A program made the translations under genes and the position numbers. Source: an uncultured Kineothrix sp. (GTDB lineage: Bacteria; Bacillota; Clostridia; Lachnospirales; Lachnospiraceae). From it: 41,860 bases of DNA. This document shows positions 23,443 to 32,085 of this stretch, one piece after another; positions within the stretch are counted from its first letter, which is position 1, and each line of letters begins with the position of its first letter. Below the pieces are notes generated by a model. That model was given only the letters and a program-made list of their open reading frames with translations, searched no databases and had not been told where the DNA came from. The DNA lies in the NCBI GenBank assembly GCA_910588855.1, contig CAJUSR010000031.1:1-41860 (forward strand). Reading direction: 5' to 3'.

Positions 23443-24864
23443 ATGAAAAAGAAACTGATTAGTGCATTACTATGTGTAGCAATGGTTTCCTCTATGCTTG
23501 TTGGATGCGGAAGCGGCGCAGCAGAAACACCGGCAGCAGAGGCGCCTGCAGCAGAAGGGGAAGCAGAAGCAGAAGCACCGGCAGCAGAAGAGCCTGCGGC
23601 AGAAGCACCGGCAGCATCTGCAGACGGCGGCAAAGTATATTACTTAAATTTCAAACCGGAAGTAGATACGCAGTGGCAGGAAATTGCTGCAGCTTATACA
23701 GCGGAAACAGGAGTAGAAGTAAAAGTTGTTACCGCAGCAAGCGATACATATGAAGAAGTGCTTCGATCCGAAATCGCAGGAACGGATGCACCTACATTGT
23801 TCCAGATTAATGGCCCGGTAGGCTACCAGAACTGGAAAGACTATTGCCTTGATTTAACAAATTCCGAACTTTACAATGCATTGTCCGATAAAGGTCTTGC
23901 AGTAACAGGCGCAGACGGCGGCGTATATGGCGTGCCTTATACAGTAGAAGCTTATGGTATCATTTACAACGATGCGATTATGCAGGCATATTTCGCAACA
24001 GACGGCGCGAAAGCAGCAAGCGTAGATGAAATCAATAGCTTTGCTAAATTGAAAGAAGTAGTGGAAGATATGACAGCAAAGAAAGACGATTTGGGCATCC
24101 AGGGTGTATTCGCTTCCACATCCCTTCTTCCCGGCGAAGACTGGAGATGGCAGACACACCTTGCAAACGTTCCGGTTTACTATGAATACAAAGATAACAA
24201 TGTAAGCGATATGGCAGAGATTACATTCAAATATTCCGACAACTTCAAGAACATTTGGGATTTGTACATCAACAATTCCACATGCGCACCGGGATTGTTA
24301 GGAAGCAAGGCCGTAACAGATTCTATGGCTGAGTTCGCACTTGGACAGTGTGCAATGGTTCAGAACGGCAACTGGGCATGGGGCCAGATTTCCGATGTAG
24401 AAGGCAACACAGTAAAAGAAGAAGATGTTAAATTCATGCCTATTTACACAGGTATTGCAGGGGAAGAAAATCAGGGGCTTTGCACAGGTACGGAAAACTT
24501 CTGGTGTGTAAACAGCCAGGCTTCCGAAGCAGACCAGAAAGCAACCCTGGATTTTGTAAACTGGATGATTTCTTCCGACGCAGGGAAAGATTACATGGTT
24601 AATTCTTTAGGAAATGCAGCTCCGTTCTCTACATTCGGCGATGATGAGAAACCTGTAGACCCGTTGGCAAAAGAAATGTTCCGTTATATGGAAAATGGCA
24701 AGAACAGCGTAACATGGAACTTCACAACTTTCCCGAGCCAGGCATTTAAAGATGACTTTGGTGCAGCTTTGCTGGAATACTGCAACGGCAACATGACATG
24801 GGATGAAGTAAAAGACCTTGTTGTTTCAAGATGGGCAGAGGAAAAATCAGCTACTGCTGAATAA
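23443..24864 (+). CDS. Maltodextrin-type ABC transporter solute-binding lipoprotein
   Basis: This 473-residue lipoprotein has a signal peptide ending in lipobox LVGC (lipidated Cys22), followed by a low-complexity Ala/Glu/Pro tether (about 26-62) coded by repeated GCAGCAGAA-like triplets. The remainder is a type 1 extracellular sugar-binding domain. Its place before two CUT1 permeases, a 4-alpha-glucanotransferase and a LacI regulator points to maltose/maltodextrin. ATG 23443 follows AGAAGGAGAG; an upstream in-frame TTG has no site and would break the signal peptide. A hairpin after the gene probably makes it the most abundant product of the operon. Confidence 0.94.
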   Translation: MKKKLISALLCVAMVSSMLVGCGSGAAETPAAEAPAAEGEAEAEAPAAEEPAAEAPAASADGGKVYYLNFKPEVDTQWQEIAAAYTAETGVEVKVVTAASDTYEEVLRSEIAGTDAPTLFQINGPVGYQNWKDYCLDLTNSELYNALSDKGLAVTGADGGVYGVPYTVEAYGIIYNDAIMQAYFATDGAKAASVDEINSFAKLKEVVEDMTAKKDDLGIQGVFASTSLLPGEDWRWQTHLANVPVYYEYKDNNVSDMAEITFKYSDNFKNIWDLYINNSTCAPGLLGSKAVTDSMAEFALGQCAMVQNGNWAWGQISDVEGNTVKEEDVKFMPIYTGIAGEENQGLCTGTENFWCVNSQASEADQKATLDFVNWMISSDAGKDYMVNSLGNAAPFSTFGDDEKPVDPLAKEMFRYMENGKNSVTWNFTTFPSQAFKDDFGAALLEYCNGNMTWDEVKDLVVSRWAEEKSATAE

Positions 24865-24908
24865 GAAATAATTGAATCAATATTGATTGATAGGCAAGTT
24901 GAGTGGGA

Positions 24909-24942
24909 AAACACTTCGCAGTCTCGGCTGCGGAGTGTTTTT
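24909..24942 (+). terminator. Intercistronic attenuator after the binding-protein gene
   Basis: AACACTTCGCAG (24910-24921) pairs with CTGCGGAGTGTT (24928-24939), with one mismatch or wobble, around TCTCGG and is followed by five T residues. Such hairpins in ABC operons let only part of the transcription continue into the permease genes. A smaller hairpin (GTGCGT/ACGCAC, 25026-25044) lies before the next gene. Confidence 0.8.
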
Positions 24943-25080
24943 GCATCCTGGAAAGCCCCCAAATAGGTTTTCGGGATATACACATACATGGCAAAAAATA
25001 GAATTATTATTGTTGAAAGAGGAGGGTGCGTGGAAGGGACGCACATAAAATGGAGATATAGTCCAAAAGGAGAATGAGCA

Positions 25081-25926
25081 ATGGAAAAAACATTAAAAAA
25101 ATATTTTCTAATCTTTACCCTGCCAACAGTAATTGCATTTGCATTTGCTTTTCTTATCCCTTTTGTGCAGGGCGTGTATTTGTCTTTTTGTAAGTTTACA
25201 ACAGTAAGCAATGCGACATGGGTGGGTTTTAAAAATTATAAAGACGCTTTTTCCGGCGGTCAGGGATTTATGAACGCATTGGGGTTCACGGCATCTTTTA
25301 CCGTAGTGAGCGTTATAACAATCAATTTGCTGGCATTTTCGATTGCATTGTTATTGACAAGGAAAATTAAAGGTACCAATGTATTCCGTACCGTATTCTT
25401 TATGCCGAACTTAATCGGCGGTATTGTACTCGGTTATACATGGCAGCAGATGATTAACGCGGTTTTATATAAATATGAAACGACAATAGTAGCAAATGCC
25501 AAATTCGGTTTTTGGGGCCTGGTGCTTTTGATGAACTGGCAGATGGTAGGTTATATGATGATTATTTATATTGCCGGCCTTCAGAATGTACCTACGGAAT
25601 TGATTGAAGCGGCAAAGATTGACGGGGCTACGCCCTGGCAGACACTGATTAAGGTAAAAGTTCCTATGGTAATGTCTTCCATTACAATCTGTATGTTCCT
25701 GACATTATCCAACAGCTTCAAACTGTTCGACCAGAACAAGGCGTTGACGGATGGCGCGCCGATGAAGAAGACGCAGATGCTTGCGTTGAATATTTACGAA
25801 ACATTTTATGGCAGGACGGGATATGAGGGCGTCGGCCAGGCAAAGGCAGTGGTATTTTTCATTATCGTAGTGGCAATTGCTTTAATACAGTTGACCTTTA
25901 CAAGGAGTAAGGAGGTAGAGCAATAA
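25081..25926 (+). CDS. CUT1 permease, MalF type
   Basis: This 281-residue, six-span inner-membrane permease carries the EAA loop near residues 175-205 (LIEAAKIDGATPWQTLI). It is compact and lacks the extra domain of enteric MalF, as usual in Firmicutes. AAAAGGAGAA precedes ATG 25081. Its stop overlaps the next start by one base, so the two permeases are coupled. It lies behind the attenuator at 24909, so it should be made in smaller amounts than the binding protein. Confidence 0.93.
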   Translation: MEKTLKKYFLIFTLPTVIAFAFAFLIPFVQGVYLSFCKFTTVSNATWVGFKNYKDAFSGGQGFMNALGFTASFTVVSVITINLLAFSIALLLTRKIKGTNVFRTVFFMPNLIGGIVLGYTWQQMINAVLYKYETTIVANAKFGFWGLVLLMNWQMVGYMMIIYIAGLQNVPTELIEAAKIDGATPWQTLIKVKVPMVMSSITICMFLTLSNSFKLFDQNKALTDGAPMKKTQMLALNIYETFYGRTGYEGVGQAKAVVFFIIVVAIALIQLTFTRSKEVEQ

Positions 25927-26771
25927 TGGTATCAGCAAAGAGCAAGGCTTCCAATAAGGTGATATTTGTATTTTTATTAGTTTTTGCAGTAGCAATTCTT
26001 TATCCTTTATTATTTATCTTGAACAACTCTTTCAAAGGGAAATTTTTTATCAGTTCCGATCCGTTTTCCCTGCCGACAGGTGAAACTTTCGCCGGATTAA
26101 CCAACTATGCGAATGGGCTGATGAAAACAGGGCTTTTGAATGCAATCGGCTGGTCCTTTTTTATAACGATTGTTTCCGTTATCCTGCTGGTATTGTTTAC
26201 ATCCATGACGGCATATTACGTAACGAGGGTAAAAACATTGTATTCTACTGCCCTTTACTATATGTTTGTATTTTCCATGGTAGTTCCTTTCCAGATGGTT
26301 ATGTTTACGATGACCAGCCTTTCGGATAAATTCCATTTGCGAAATCCGATAGGTATGTGTATACTATATTTGGGGTTTGATGCCGGATTGTCCGTGTTTA
26401 TGTTTGCCGGGTTTGTAAAGTCGATACCCTTGGAGATTGAAGAAGCTGCCATGATTGACGGGTGTACCCCTCTGCAGACTTTCTTCGGTGTTGTATTCCC
26501 GATTTTAAAGCCTACGGCAATCACCGTGGCAATTCTGGATGCTATGCATGTATGGAACGATTTCCTTCTGCCTTACCTCGTCATCGGTATCAGCACAAAG
26601 TATAAGACAATTCCGGTCGTTGTACAGATGCTGGTCGGCTCCAACGGCAACAAGGATATGGGGGCATTGATGGCAATGTTGGTTCTTTCTATCATCCCGA
26701 TTATTATTTTCTATCTGACTTGTCAGAAATATATTATTGAGGGCGTCGTTGCCGGGGCGGTAAAAGGCTGA
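25926..26771 (+). CDS. CUT1 permease, MalG type
   Basis: This second permease has 281 residues and six spans. The EAA loop (IEEAAMIDGCTPLQTFF) and the family ending EGVVAGAVKG are visible. TAATG joins it to the preceding gene, with AAGGAGG upstream. No ATPase gene follows; an MsmX/MalK-like protein from elsewhere must energise the transporter. Confidence 0.93.
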   Translation: MVSAKSKASNKVIFVFLLVFAVAILYPLLFILNNSFKGKFFISSDPFSLPTGETFAGLTNYANGLMKTGLLNAIGWSFFITIVSVILLVLFTSMTAYYVTRVKTLYSTALYYMFVFSMVVPFQMVMFTMTSLSDKFHLRNPIGMCILYLGFDAGLSVFMFAGFVKSIPLEIEEAAMIDGCTPLQTFFGVVFPILKPTAITVAILDAMHVWNDFLLPYLVIGISTKYKTIPVVVQMLVGSNGNKDMGALMAMLVLSIIPIIIFYLTCQKYIIEGVVAGAVKG

Positions 26772-26806
26772 CCGGGGGGAGGCCTTGAAAGGAGCAGAGT
26801 TTTATA

Positions 26807-28282
26807 ATGAGAAAAGGCGGCATTTTATTACCTGTATCGAGTATTCCGTCTAAGTACGGAATCGGTACATTCTCAAAACAAGCATATGAATTTGTGGATT
26901 TTCTGGAAAGCGCAGGGCAGAGTTTCTGGCAAATCCTTCCGCTGGGGCCTACGGGCTACGGGGATTCCCCGTATCAATCATTTTCCACATTTGCAGGGAA
27001 CCCTTATTATATTGATTTGGAAAACCTGATAGAAAAAGGGTGGCTGACAAAAGAAGAATGCGATGCATGTGATTTTGGCAGCGACGATAAATATGTGGAC
27101 TACGAAAAGATTTACTTGTCACGGTTTAAGGTACTAAGAATAGCTTATGAAAGAAGCAATATTAAGGACAATAAGGAATTTCAGAAATTTAAGGAAAACA
27201 ATGCCGTATGGCTGGAAGATTATGCATTGTATATGGCGGTGAAAAATTCCTTTGGCGGGGCAAGCTGGATTGAGTGGGAAGAAGATATCAGGCTTCGGAA
27301 ACCGGAAGCAATGAAAGCCTATAAAGAGAAATATGAATCGGAAGTAGAGTTTTACCGGTTCCAGCAGTTCTTATTTGCAACACAGTGGTTAGCGCTTAAG
27401 GAATATGCGAATAAAAAGAAAATCAGCATCATAGGGGATATACCGATTTATGTAGCGTTTGACAGCGCCGATACATGGGCAAACCCGGAGCTGTTCCAAT
27501 TGGATGGGGAATGTACCCCGATTGGCGTTGCGGGATGCCCGCCGGATTCTTTTTCGGCAACAGGACAGCTTTGGGGGAATCCCCTTTATAAATGGGATTA
27601 TCACAAGGAAACGGGCTATGAATGGTGGATGCGCAGGATTTCCTATTGCTATCGTTTGTATGATGTAGTAAGGATTGACCATTTCCGCGGATTTGACGAA
27701 TATTATTTTATCCCATATGGCGATACGACGGCGGAATTTGGCCATTGGGAAAAAGGCCCAGGGTACGATATATTTAAAGTGATGAAAGAAAAAATCGGCA
27801 AAAAGCCGGTAATAGCGGAGGATTTGGGCTTTTTGACTCCAAGTGTCATTAAACTGGTGAAAAAGACCGGTTATCCGGGGATGAAGATTCTGCAGTTTGC
27901 TTTTGACTCCAGAGAGGAAAGCGATTATCTGCCTCATAATTACACAAACAATTCGGTAGTTTATACCGGAACCCATGATAATGATACGACAGTGGGATGG
28001 TATGAGAACCTTGAGAAAAGGGATAAGTCCTTTGCAAAACGCTATCTTGGCATAAAGGCAAAGAAAGAAGTTGTCTGGGAGTTTATTCGGTCAGCGCTTT
28101 CGAGTGTGGCAGATACGGCGATTATCCCAATGCAGGATTATCTTGGGCTGGGAACGGAAGCGAGGATTAACATACCTTCTACATTAGGGAACAATTGGAA
28201 GTGGCGTTTGGAAGAGGGGCAGCCGGACGCAGAACTGGCAGAACGGATACGGAAGATGACGAAGCTATACGGAAGGCGTTAA
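26807..28282 (+). CDS. malQ: 4-alpha-glucanotransferase (amylomaltase, GH77)
   Basis: This cytosolic enzyme moves alpha-1,4-glucan segments between maltodextrins, releasing glucose and longer chains for the phosphorylase. It has 491 residues, the usual bacterial length. Catalytic residues are visible: nucleophile Asp291 in VVRIDHFRGF, acid/base Glu338 in VIAEDLG, and Asp391 in GTHDNDT. The N-terminus RKGGILLPVSSIPSKYGIG and GDSPYQSFSTFAGNPYYI are diagnostic for GH77. It lies 35 nt after the permease and reads into the LacI gene without a terminator. Confidence 0.97.
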   Translation: MRKGGILLPVSSIPSKYGIGTFSKQAYEFVDFLESAGQSFWQILPLGPTGYGDSPYQSFSTFAGNPYYIDLENLIEKGWLTKEECDACDFGSDDKYVDYEKIYLSRFKVLRIAYERSNIKDNKEFQKFKENNAVWLEDYALYMAVKNSFGGASWIEWEEDIRLRKPEAMKAYKEKYESEVEFYRFQQFLFATQWLALKEYANKKKISIIGDIPIYVAFDSADTWANPELFQLDGECTPIGVAGCPPDSFSATGQLWGNPLYKWDYHKETGYEWWMRRISYCYRLYDVVRIDHFRGFDEYYFIPYGDTTAEFGHWEKGPGYDIFKVMKEKIGKKPVIAEDLGFLTPSVIKLVKKTGYPGMKILQFAFDSREESDYLPHNYTNNSVVYTGTHDNDTTVGWYENLEKRDKSFAKRYLGIKAKKEVVWEFIRSALSSVADTAIIPMQDYLGLGTEARINIPSTLGNNWKWRLEEGQPDAELAERIRKMTKLYGRR

Positions 28283-28347
28283 AAAAGATGCCGGTGGGAA
28301 ATCATCGGTGTGGGAGTGTACGTAAGTAATACAGGGGGTTGGGAAAT

Positions 28348-29388
28348 ATGCCTGAAATAACAATCAAGGATATTGCGAAGCGGTGTGGCGTGGGGGTAAG
28401 CACAGTTTCCAGGGCGATGAATAATCATCCGGACATTAATCAGGAAACAAAAAACATGGTGATGGAGGTTATACGCGAAGTTGGGTTTGTGCCGAATAAC
28501 AGCGCCAGGAATCTGAAACGGACGGATGCCAAATGCATAGCGGTTCTTGTAAAGGGTATTTCCAATCCTCTGTTTGGCGATATGATTCAGGTGATTGAGG
28601 AAGAGACGCAGAAAAAAAAGTATTCCCTTGTGCTGATGCATGTGGAATATGACGAGGACGAAGTGGACGTGGCTTTGGAGCTGGTTAAGGAAAAAAGGCT
28701 AAGAGGCATTGTTTTCTTGGGAGGGTATTTTTTCCATTCCCAGGAAAAAATAAGCAATTTGACCGTGCCTTACATATTCAGCACCATAGGGGCAGCCACT
28801 CCGGAAAATATGAACCGTGCCTTGTATTCCAGCGTTTCGGTGGACGACAGGAAGGAAAGCTATGCGATGACTTCCTATCTGCTGGGGCTGGGGCACAGGG
28901 ATATCGCTATCCTTTCTGCTGAAACGGAAATTAACAGTATCGGGCAGCTTAGATTGGAAGGATATAAAAAGGCATTGGCGGAAAAAGGGATACCGTTTAG
29001 GGAAAATCTTGTCCGTTGTGTCAAGGAAGATATTGTCCATTATTCTATGGATAACGGCTATCTTACCACAAAGGAGCTGATTGCCTCGGGGGAGAAATTT
29101 ACGGCGGTCTATGCGACGGCGGATATCCTTGCCGTAGGCGCATGCAGCGCCTTGATAGAAGCCGGGCTGCGGATTCCTGAAGATGTGTCCGTGACAGGGT
29201 ATGATGGTATTGATGTAGGGAAATATTATAATCCGGCAATCACTACCATAAAGCAGCCGGTAAAGGAGATTGCGGAGACGACTATCCATCTTTTGTTCGA
29301 TATTATTGCAGGAAGGAAAAAATGCGAACACATTGTATTGCCCGCCGAACTGGTGGTGCGCGCTTCCAGCGGGCCGGCGAAGCAGTAG
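28348..29388 (+). CDS. LacI/GalR-family regulator of the maltodextrin operon
   Basis: This 346-residue regulator has the LacI helix-turn-helix at residues 4-50 (TIKDIAKRCGVGVSTVSRAM, then hinge NNSARNLKR) and a sugar-binding effector domain with the typical VTGYDGIDVGKYY near 285. It is a member of the malEFGQ-type operon and closes it. I chose ATG 28348, 9 nt after AGGGGG; a TTG at 28339 directly abuts that site. The 12-bp operator array in the operon leader is the obvious binding site. The effector is presumably maltose or a maltodextrin, inferred from neighbours. Confidence 0.93.
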   Translation: MPEITIKDIAKRCGVGVSTVSRAMNNHPDINQETKNMVMEVIREVGFVPNNSARNLKRTDAKCIAVLVKGISNPLFGDMIQVIEEETQKKKYSLVLMHVEYDEDEVDVALELVKEKRLRGIVFLGGYFFHSQEKISNLTVPYIFSTIGAATPENMNRALYSSVSVDDRKESYAMTSYLLGLGHRDIAILSAETEINSIGQLRLEGYKKALAEKGIPFRENLVRCVKEDIVHYSMDNGYLTTKELIASGEKFTAVYATADILAVGACSALIEAGLRIPEDVSVTGYDGIDVGKYYNPAITTIKQPVKEIAETTIHLLFDIIAGRKKCEHIVLPAELVVRASSGPAKQ

Positions 29389-29485
29389 AAGATAACGGTT
29401 TATAAAACGGATTCGGGTGCGGGAAAGCTTGCCGCTGGCATCATTGGATGGATTGTACAATATTTTTGGCAGTGAATCGGACGGT

Positions 29486-29519
29486 GCCGGGTGCCAGGTT
29501 TTCTGGCACCCGGATTTTA
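29486..29519 (+). terminator. Terminator of the maltodextrin operon
   Basis: CCGGGTGCCAG (29486-29496) and CTGGCACCCGG (29502-29512) pair perfectly over 11 bp around GTTTT, with ATTTTAT after the stem. It lies between the convergent LacI and CYTH genes. Confidence 0.85.
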
Positions 29520-30026
29520 TATAGAGGGGAATTTCCCAAAGCCGCTTAAAGTGGAGTTGTGGTATCTGGAATCATAGGTGACGTCTTCACCCAGCCACGA
29601 TGGAGGCAGGAAAGCATTGGCAGCATTTTCGGAACAAAATTCCACTTCCGCCAGAATGAGGGAAGAAAACGGTTCGTCAAAAATATCCAATTCAATCGTT
29701 AGAGCCGCCTTTAACTCCTGTTCCGAAAGCAGGATACCGGAGGAAAAATCCGGTTTTTCGATAGGAATAAGATATCTTGTTTTGGAAATAATAGTACCGT
29801 CTGCTTTTCCCCGCAGATGGAAATAGGATTCTTTGTTTAGAGGGAGATTATACTCTTCCCTGGCAAGGAGTCCTTTTCCTTTATATGTCAGATAATATTC
29901 ATCGTCCTGTTTCCGGATGCGGATAACAGGGGAAATGTTTAAATAAGCCTGTTCAATTTTGTGAAACCGGTAGGAATCCAAATGAGAAGGCAATTCCTTA
30001 ACCAAAAATTTTCTTTCGATTTCCAT
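29517..30026 (-). CDS. CYTH-domain (triphosphate tunnel) protein
   Basis: This 169-residue cytosolic protein starts with the CYTH signature EIERKFLV. The family's alternating charged strands follow: VIRIRKQDDEYYLTYKGKG, EREEYN-like REEYNLPL, and a C-terminal ELDIF and LAEVEF with metal-binding acidic residues. CYTH proteins hydrolyse inorganic triphosphate or thiamine triphosphate, or act as adenylate cyclases; small bacterial stand-alone forms are most often triphosphatases. AAAGGG precedes the ATG on the minus strand. It is a single gene, convergent with the LacI gene. Confidence 0.9.
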   Translation of the reverse strand: MEIERKFLVKELPSHLDSYRFHKIEQAYLNISPVIRIRKQDDEYYLTYKGKGLLAREEYNLPLNKESYFHLRGKADGTIISKTRYLIPIEKPDFSSGILLSEQELKAALTIELDIFDEPFSSLILAEVEFCSENAANAFLPPSWLGEDVTYDSRYHNSTLSGFGKFPSI

Positions 30027-30076
30027 AAAATACCCTTTCTTTATCTTTTCTGCGTTATCTTTTCTGCTTTCTGACT

Positions 30077-30102
30077 TTCTGCTTCTTAAATAAGAAGCAG
30101 AA
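30077..30102. repeat. 26-bp perfect palindrome in the CYTH/DJ-1 divergent gap
   Basis: TTCTGCTTCTTA (30077-30088) and TAAGAAGCAGAA (30091-30102) are exact reverse complements with AA between. It lies in the 445-bp gap between divergent genes. The same gap holds a direct repeat, ATAAACGGTTAGAA (30121-30134) and ATAAATGGTTAGAA (30170-30183). The palindrome may be an operator; no function is shown. Confidence 0.6.
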
Positions 30103-30362
30103 GGGGAAAAAATGCATCATATAAACGGTTAGAATTAGCATATGCTGTAAAAAGGAATGCGGTAATTTTATAAATGGTTAGAACTTATTATAGGCACAGT
30201 TTAACATCTATATGCAATGGAGTCAAATGCCCCTTGGCTTAAAAAACGACCCTTTTATCTTCTATGGCTATTTATTTGTAAAACTGGCATAAACCTGGCG
30301 CAGACAGAGACACTATTCTGTACACTTTATTATTTTTTAATACTGTTATAAGATTTATTCCC

Positions 30363-30391
30363 TTTAAAAAATCCCCATAAAGTGGTAAAAT
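30363..30391 (+). promoter_or_regulatory. Possible promoter of the DJ-1 family gene
   Basis: TTTAAA (30363-30368) and TAAAAT (30386-30391) are separated by 17 bp, about 80 nt before the gene. Both boxes differ from consensus in two or three positions. Confidence 0.45.
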
Positions 30392-30471
30392 AAACATAAA
30401 GACAGCGGAAAAGAAATTCCGTCTGGGAAGCGTATGGAACGGCCGGTAAAACGGCAGAAGAGAGGGATGAA

Positions 30472-31038
30472 ATGGGCAAAGTGTGTATTTTTTTTGCACC
30501 GGGGTATGAGGAGATTGAGGCGCTTGCCGTGGTTGACCTGCTTAGGAGGGCAGGGATTGATACGGATATGGTATCCGTTACGCAAGAGTATGAGGTGACC
30601 AGTTCCCACGGTGTGACAGTCAAGATGGACAAACTATTTGATGAGGTGGACTTTAGGACGGTAGATATGATTGTTTTGCCAGGGGGGATGCCGGGAACGA
30701 AGAACTTAGAGGCATTTGAGCCTTTGATGGAAGCACTGGATGCATTTTATAAGGAAGGAAAGTGTATCGGCGCAATTTGTGCGGCCCCCAGTATTTTAGG
30801 TCATAGGGGGATGCTGAAGGGAAGGAAAGCGTGTTCTTTCCCGGAATTTGAAAGCCATTTGGAAGGCGCAGAGGTGACGGAGAACCCGGCGGAGGTGTCG
30901 GACTTTATTATTACCGGAAGAGGAATGGGATGTGCTGTGGATTTTGGGCTTGCCATTGTAGAGAAATTTCAGGGGGAAGAGGCGGCCGCAGCATTGGCTG
31001 GAAAAGTTGTCTATGGGCATTATCAGACAAGAGTGTGA
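30472..31038 (+). CDS. DJ-1/PfpI family protein
   Basis: This 188-residue cytosolic protein has the DJ-1/ThiJ fold. The nucleophile Cys103 lies in the elbow GAICAAPS, and the Glu that tunes it (Glu16) lies in GYEEIEA. VLPGGMPGTKNL is also diagnostic. Members act as glyoxalases/deglycases, chaperones or oxidative-stress sensors; which applies is not readable. AGAGGGA precedes ATG 30472. The CBS-domain gene follows after 25 nt, likely in the same transcript. Confidence 0.92.
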   Translation: MGKVCIFFAPGYEEIEALAVVDLLRRAGIDTDMVSVTQEYEVTSSHGVTVKMDKLFDEVDFRTVDMIVLPGGMPGTKNLEAFEPLMEALDAFYKEGKCIGAICAAPSILGHRGMLKGRKACSFPEFESHLEGAEVTENPAEVSDFIITGRGMGCAVDFGLAIVEKFQGEEAAAALAGKVVYGHYQTRV

Positions 31039-31063
31039 CATGCGAAAGATTTAAGGAGTGTCT

Positions 31064-31489
31064 ATGAATATTTTATTTTTTTTAACGCCGAAAAGCGAAG
31101 TCGATTACGTATATGATGATGATACACTGTGGCAGACGCTGGAAAAGATGGAGTATAATAAGTACACGGCGATACCGATTATCAGCCATGAGGATGGAAC
31201 TTATGTTGGAACCATAACAGAAGGCGATTTGCTTTGGGATGCGAAGGAACGGTTCGATTTAAATTTTAGGAATGCAGAGGATATACCAATACTCGATATA
31301 AAAAGGAAAAAGGACAATGAGCCGGTGGAGGCAGACGCGGATGTAGAGGACATCATAAATAAAGTGATGAACCAGAATTTTGTTCCGGTTATTGATGACA
31401 GCGATTGTTTTATCGGGATTATAACAAGAAAAGATGTCATGATGTATTTGACAAGGAAATGTGCCATACAGGAAGCGGTGTATGCTTAA
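31064..31489 (+). CDS. Stand-alone CBS-pair protein
   Basis: This 141-residue cytosolic protein consists of two CBS motifs: the first around YTAIPIISHEDGTYVGTITEGDLLW, given here as YTAIPIISHEDG plus TYVGTITEGDLLW, and the second around FVPVIDDSDCFIGIITRKD. CBS pairs bind adenosyl nucleotides such as AMP, ATP or c-di-AMP and act as energy or signal sensors. No enzymatic domain is attached, so it should regulate another protein. ATG 31064 has AAGGAG 5 nt upstream; the GTG at 31058 overlaps that site. Confidence 0.9.
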   Translation: MNILFFLTPKSEVDYVYDDDTLWQTLEKMEYNKYTAIPIISHEDGTYVGTITEGDLLWDAKERFDLNFRNAEDIPILDIKRKKDNEPVEADADVEDIINKVMNQNFVPVIDDSDCFIGIITRKDVMMYLTRKCAIQEAVYA

Positions 31490-31572
31490 TGGCAAAACTT
31501 ACCTTAATATTTAATTCATCTCCGTAAATACTAACATCAAGATAAGTGATTCGGTTCTTGCTTATTTCGGAT

Positions 31573-31671
31573 GGAAACGTATTGGAAGATGCGGAACGTA
31601 TTCAATGGTGCGATACGCATTAATGGTACGGAACGTATCTACGATACGGAACGTATTTCAATGCGTATGAT
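31573..31671. repeat. Degenerate 18-20-bp tandem repeat array upstream of the SASP gene
   Basis: Five consecutive units begin at 31573, 31593, 31612, 31630 and 31648. Each starts with GGAACGTAT or a variant (GGAAACGTATT, GATACGCATT) and most end in GGTGC, GGTAC or GATAC. The third is the most diverged. Nothing codes across it. It ends about 85 nt before the spore-protein start. Confidence 0.7.
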
Positions 31672-31713
31672 ATTCGGGATAAGCGTAAGGATGGAAGAAG
31701 CTTATCTCGAATA
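31671..31713 (+). other. 14-bp hairpin in the SASP leader
   Basis: TATTCGGGATAAGC (31671-31684) and GCTTATCTCGAATA (31700-31713) are reverse complements apart from one G-T pair. The hairpin lies 43 nt before the SASP start codon and could stabilise or regulate the leader. Confidence 0.6.
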
Positions 31714-31756
31714 TAGATAGCGAAAGCTGGAAATACGAAATTGGAGGTGAATTAGG

Positions 31757-31957
31757 ATGGCAAGCAGCAAATCTAATAGAGTAGAAGTTCCTGAAGCTAA
31801 AGCAGCTATGGATCGTTTTAAGACAGAGGTTGCTTCTGAATTGGGTGTGAACTTGAAGGAAGGTTACAACGGTGACTTGACTTCTAAGGAAGCAGGATCT
31901 ATCGGCGGTGAAATGGTTCGTAGGATGATTAAGAAGCAGGAAGAACAGATGAAATAA
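31757..31957 (+). CDS. Alpha/beta-type small acid-soluble spore protein
   Basis: This 66-residue DNA-binding protein coats and protects the chromosome in the spore core and is degraded at germination. The family pattern is clear: MDRFKTEVASELGV, which holds the germination-protease site, then GYNGDLTSKEAGSIGGEMVR. GGAGGTG lies 8 nt before ATG 31757. Expression should be forespore-specific (sigma-G), but I could not assign a sigma-G promoter with confidence. Upstream are a repeat array and a hairpin, downstream a terminator. Confidence 0.97.
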   Translation: MASSKSNRVEVPEAKAAMDRFKTEVASELGVNLKEGYNGDLTSKEAGSIGGEMVRRMIKKQEEQMK

Positions 31958-31967
31958 CAAATCAAAA

Positions 31968-32000
31968 ACGGCCCGTCTGGAAACAGGCGGGTTGTTTTTT
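31968..32000 (+). terminator. Terminator of the SASP gene
   Basis: CCCGTCTG (31972-31979) pairs with CAGGCGGG (31984-31991) with one G-T around GAAA, a stable tetraloop, and is followed by TTGTTTTTT. Confidence 0.88.
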
Positions 32001-32085
32001 GGAAAGAATAGGATGGATAGAAGATGTTGGCAAATGATGCCCGGGGTTTTGGGCTGTGGGCAACGGAAAGGATATAATTATTGCT

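Noticed and set aside
28699..29460. 253-codon minus-strand frame opposite the second LacI gene
   Set aside because: It is a shadow of a gene with clear LacI domains. Its translation has no recognisable motif and no ribosome site.
29405..29475. Possible decayed copy of the 15.6-kb palindromic element (GGATTCGGGTG near 29410, ACAATATTTTTGGCAG near 29457)
   Set aside because: Only short stretches agree and no arm pairing remains, so I cannot distinguish it from chance.
31573..31671. Sigma-G promoter within the repeat array
   Set aside because: No pair of boxes close to the sigma-G consensus at the right spacing could be assigned by eye.
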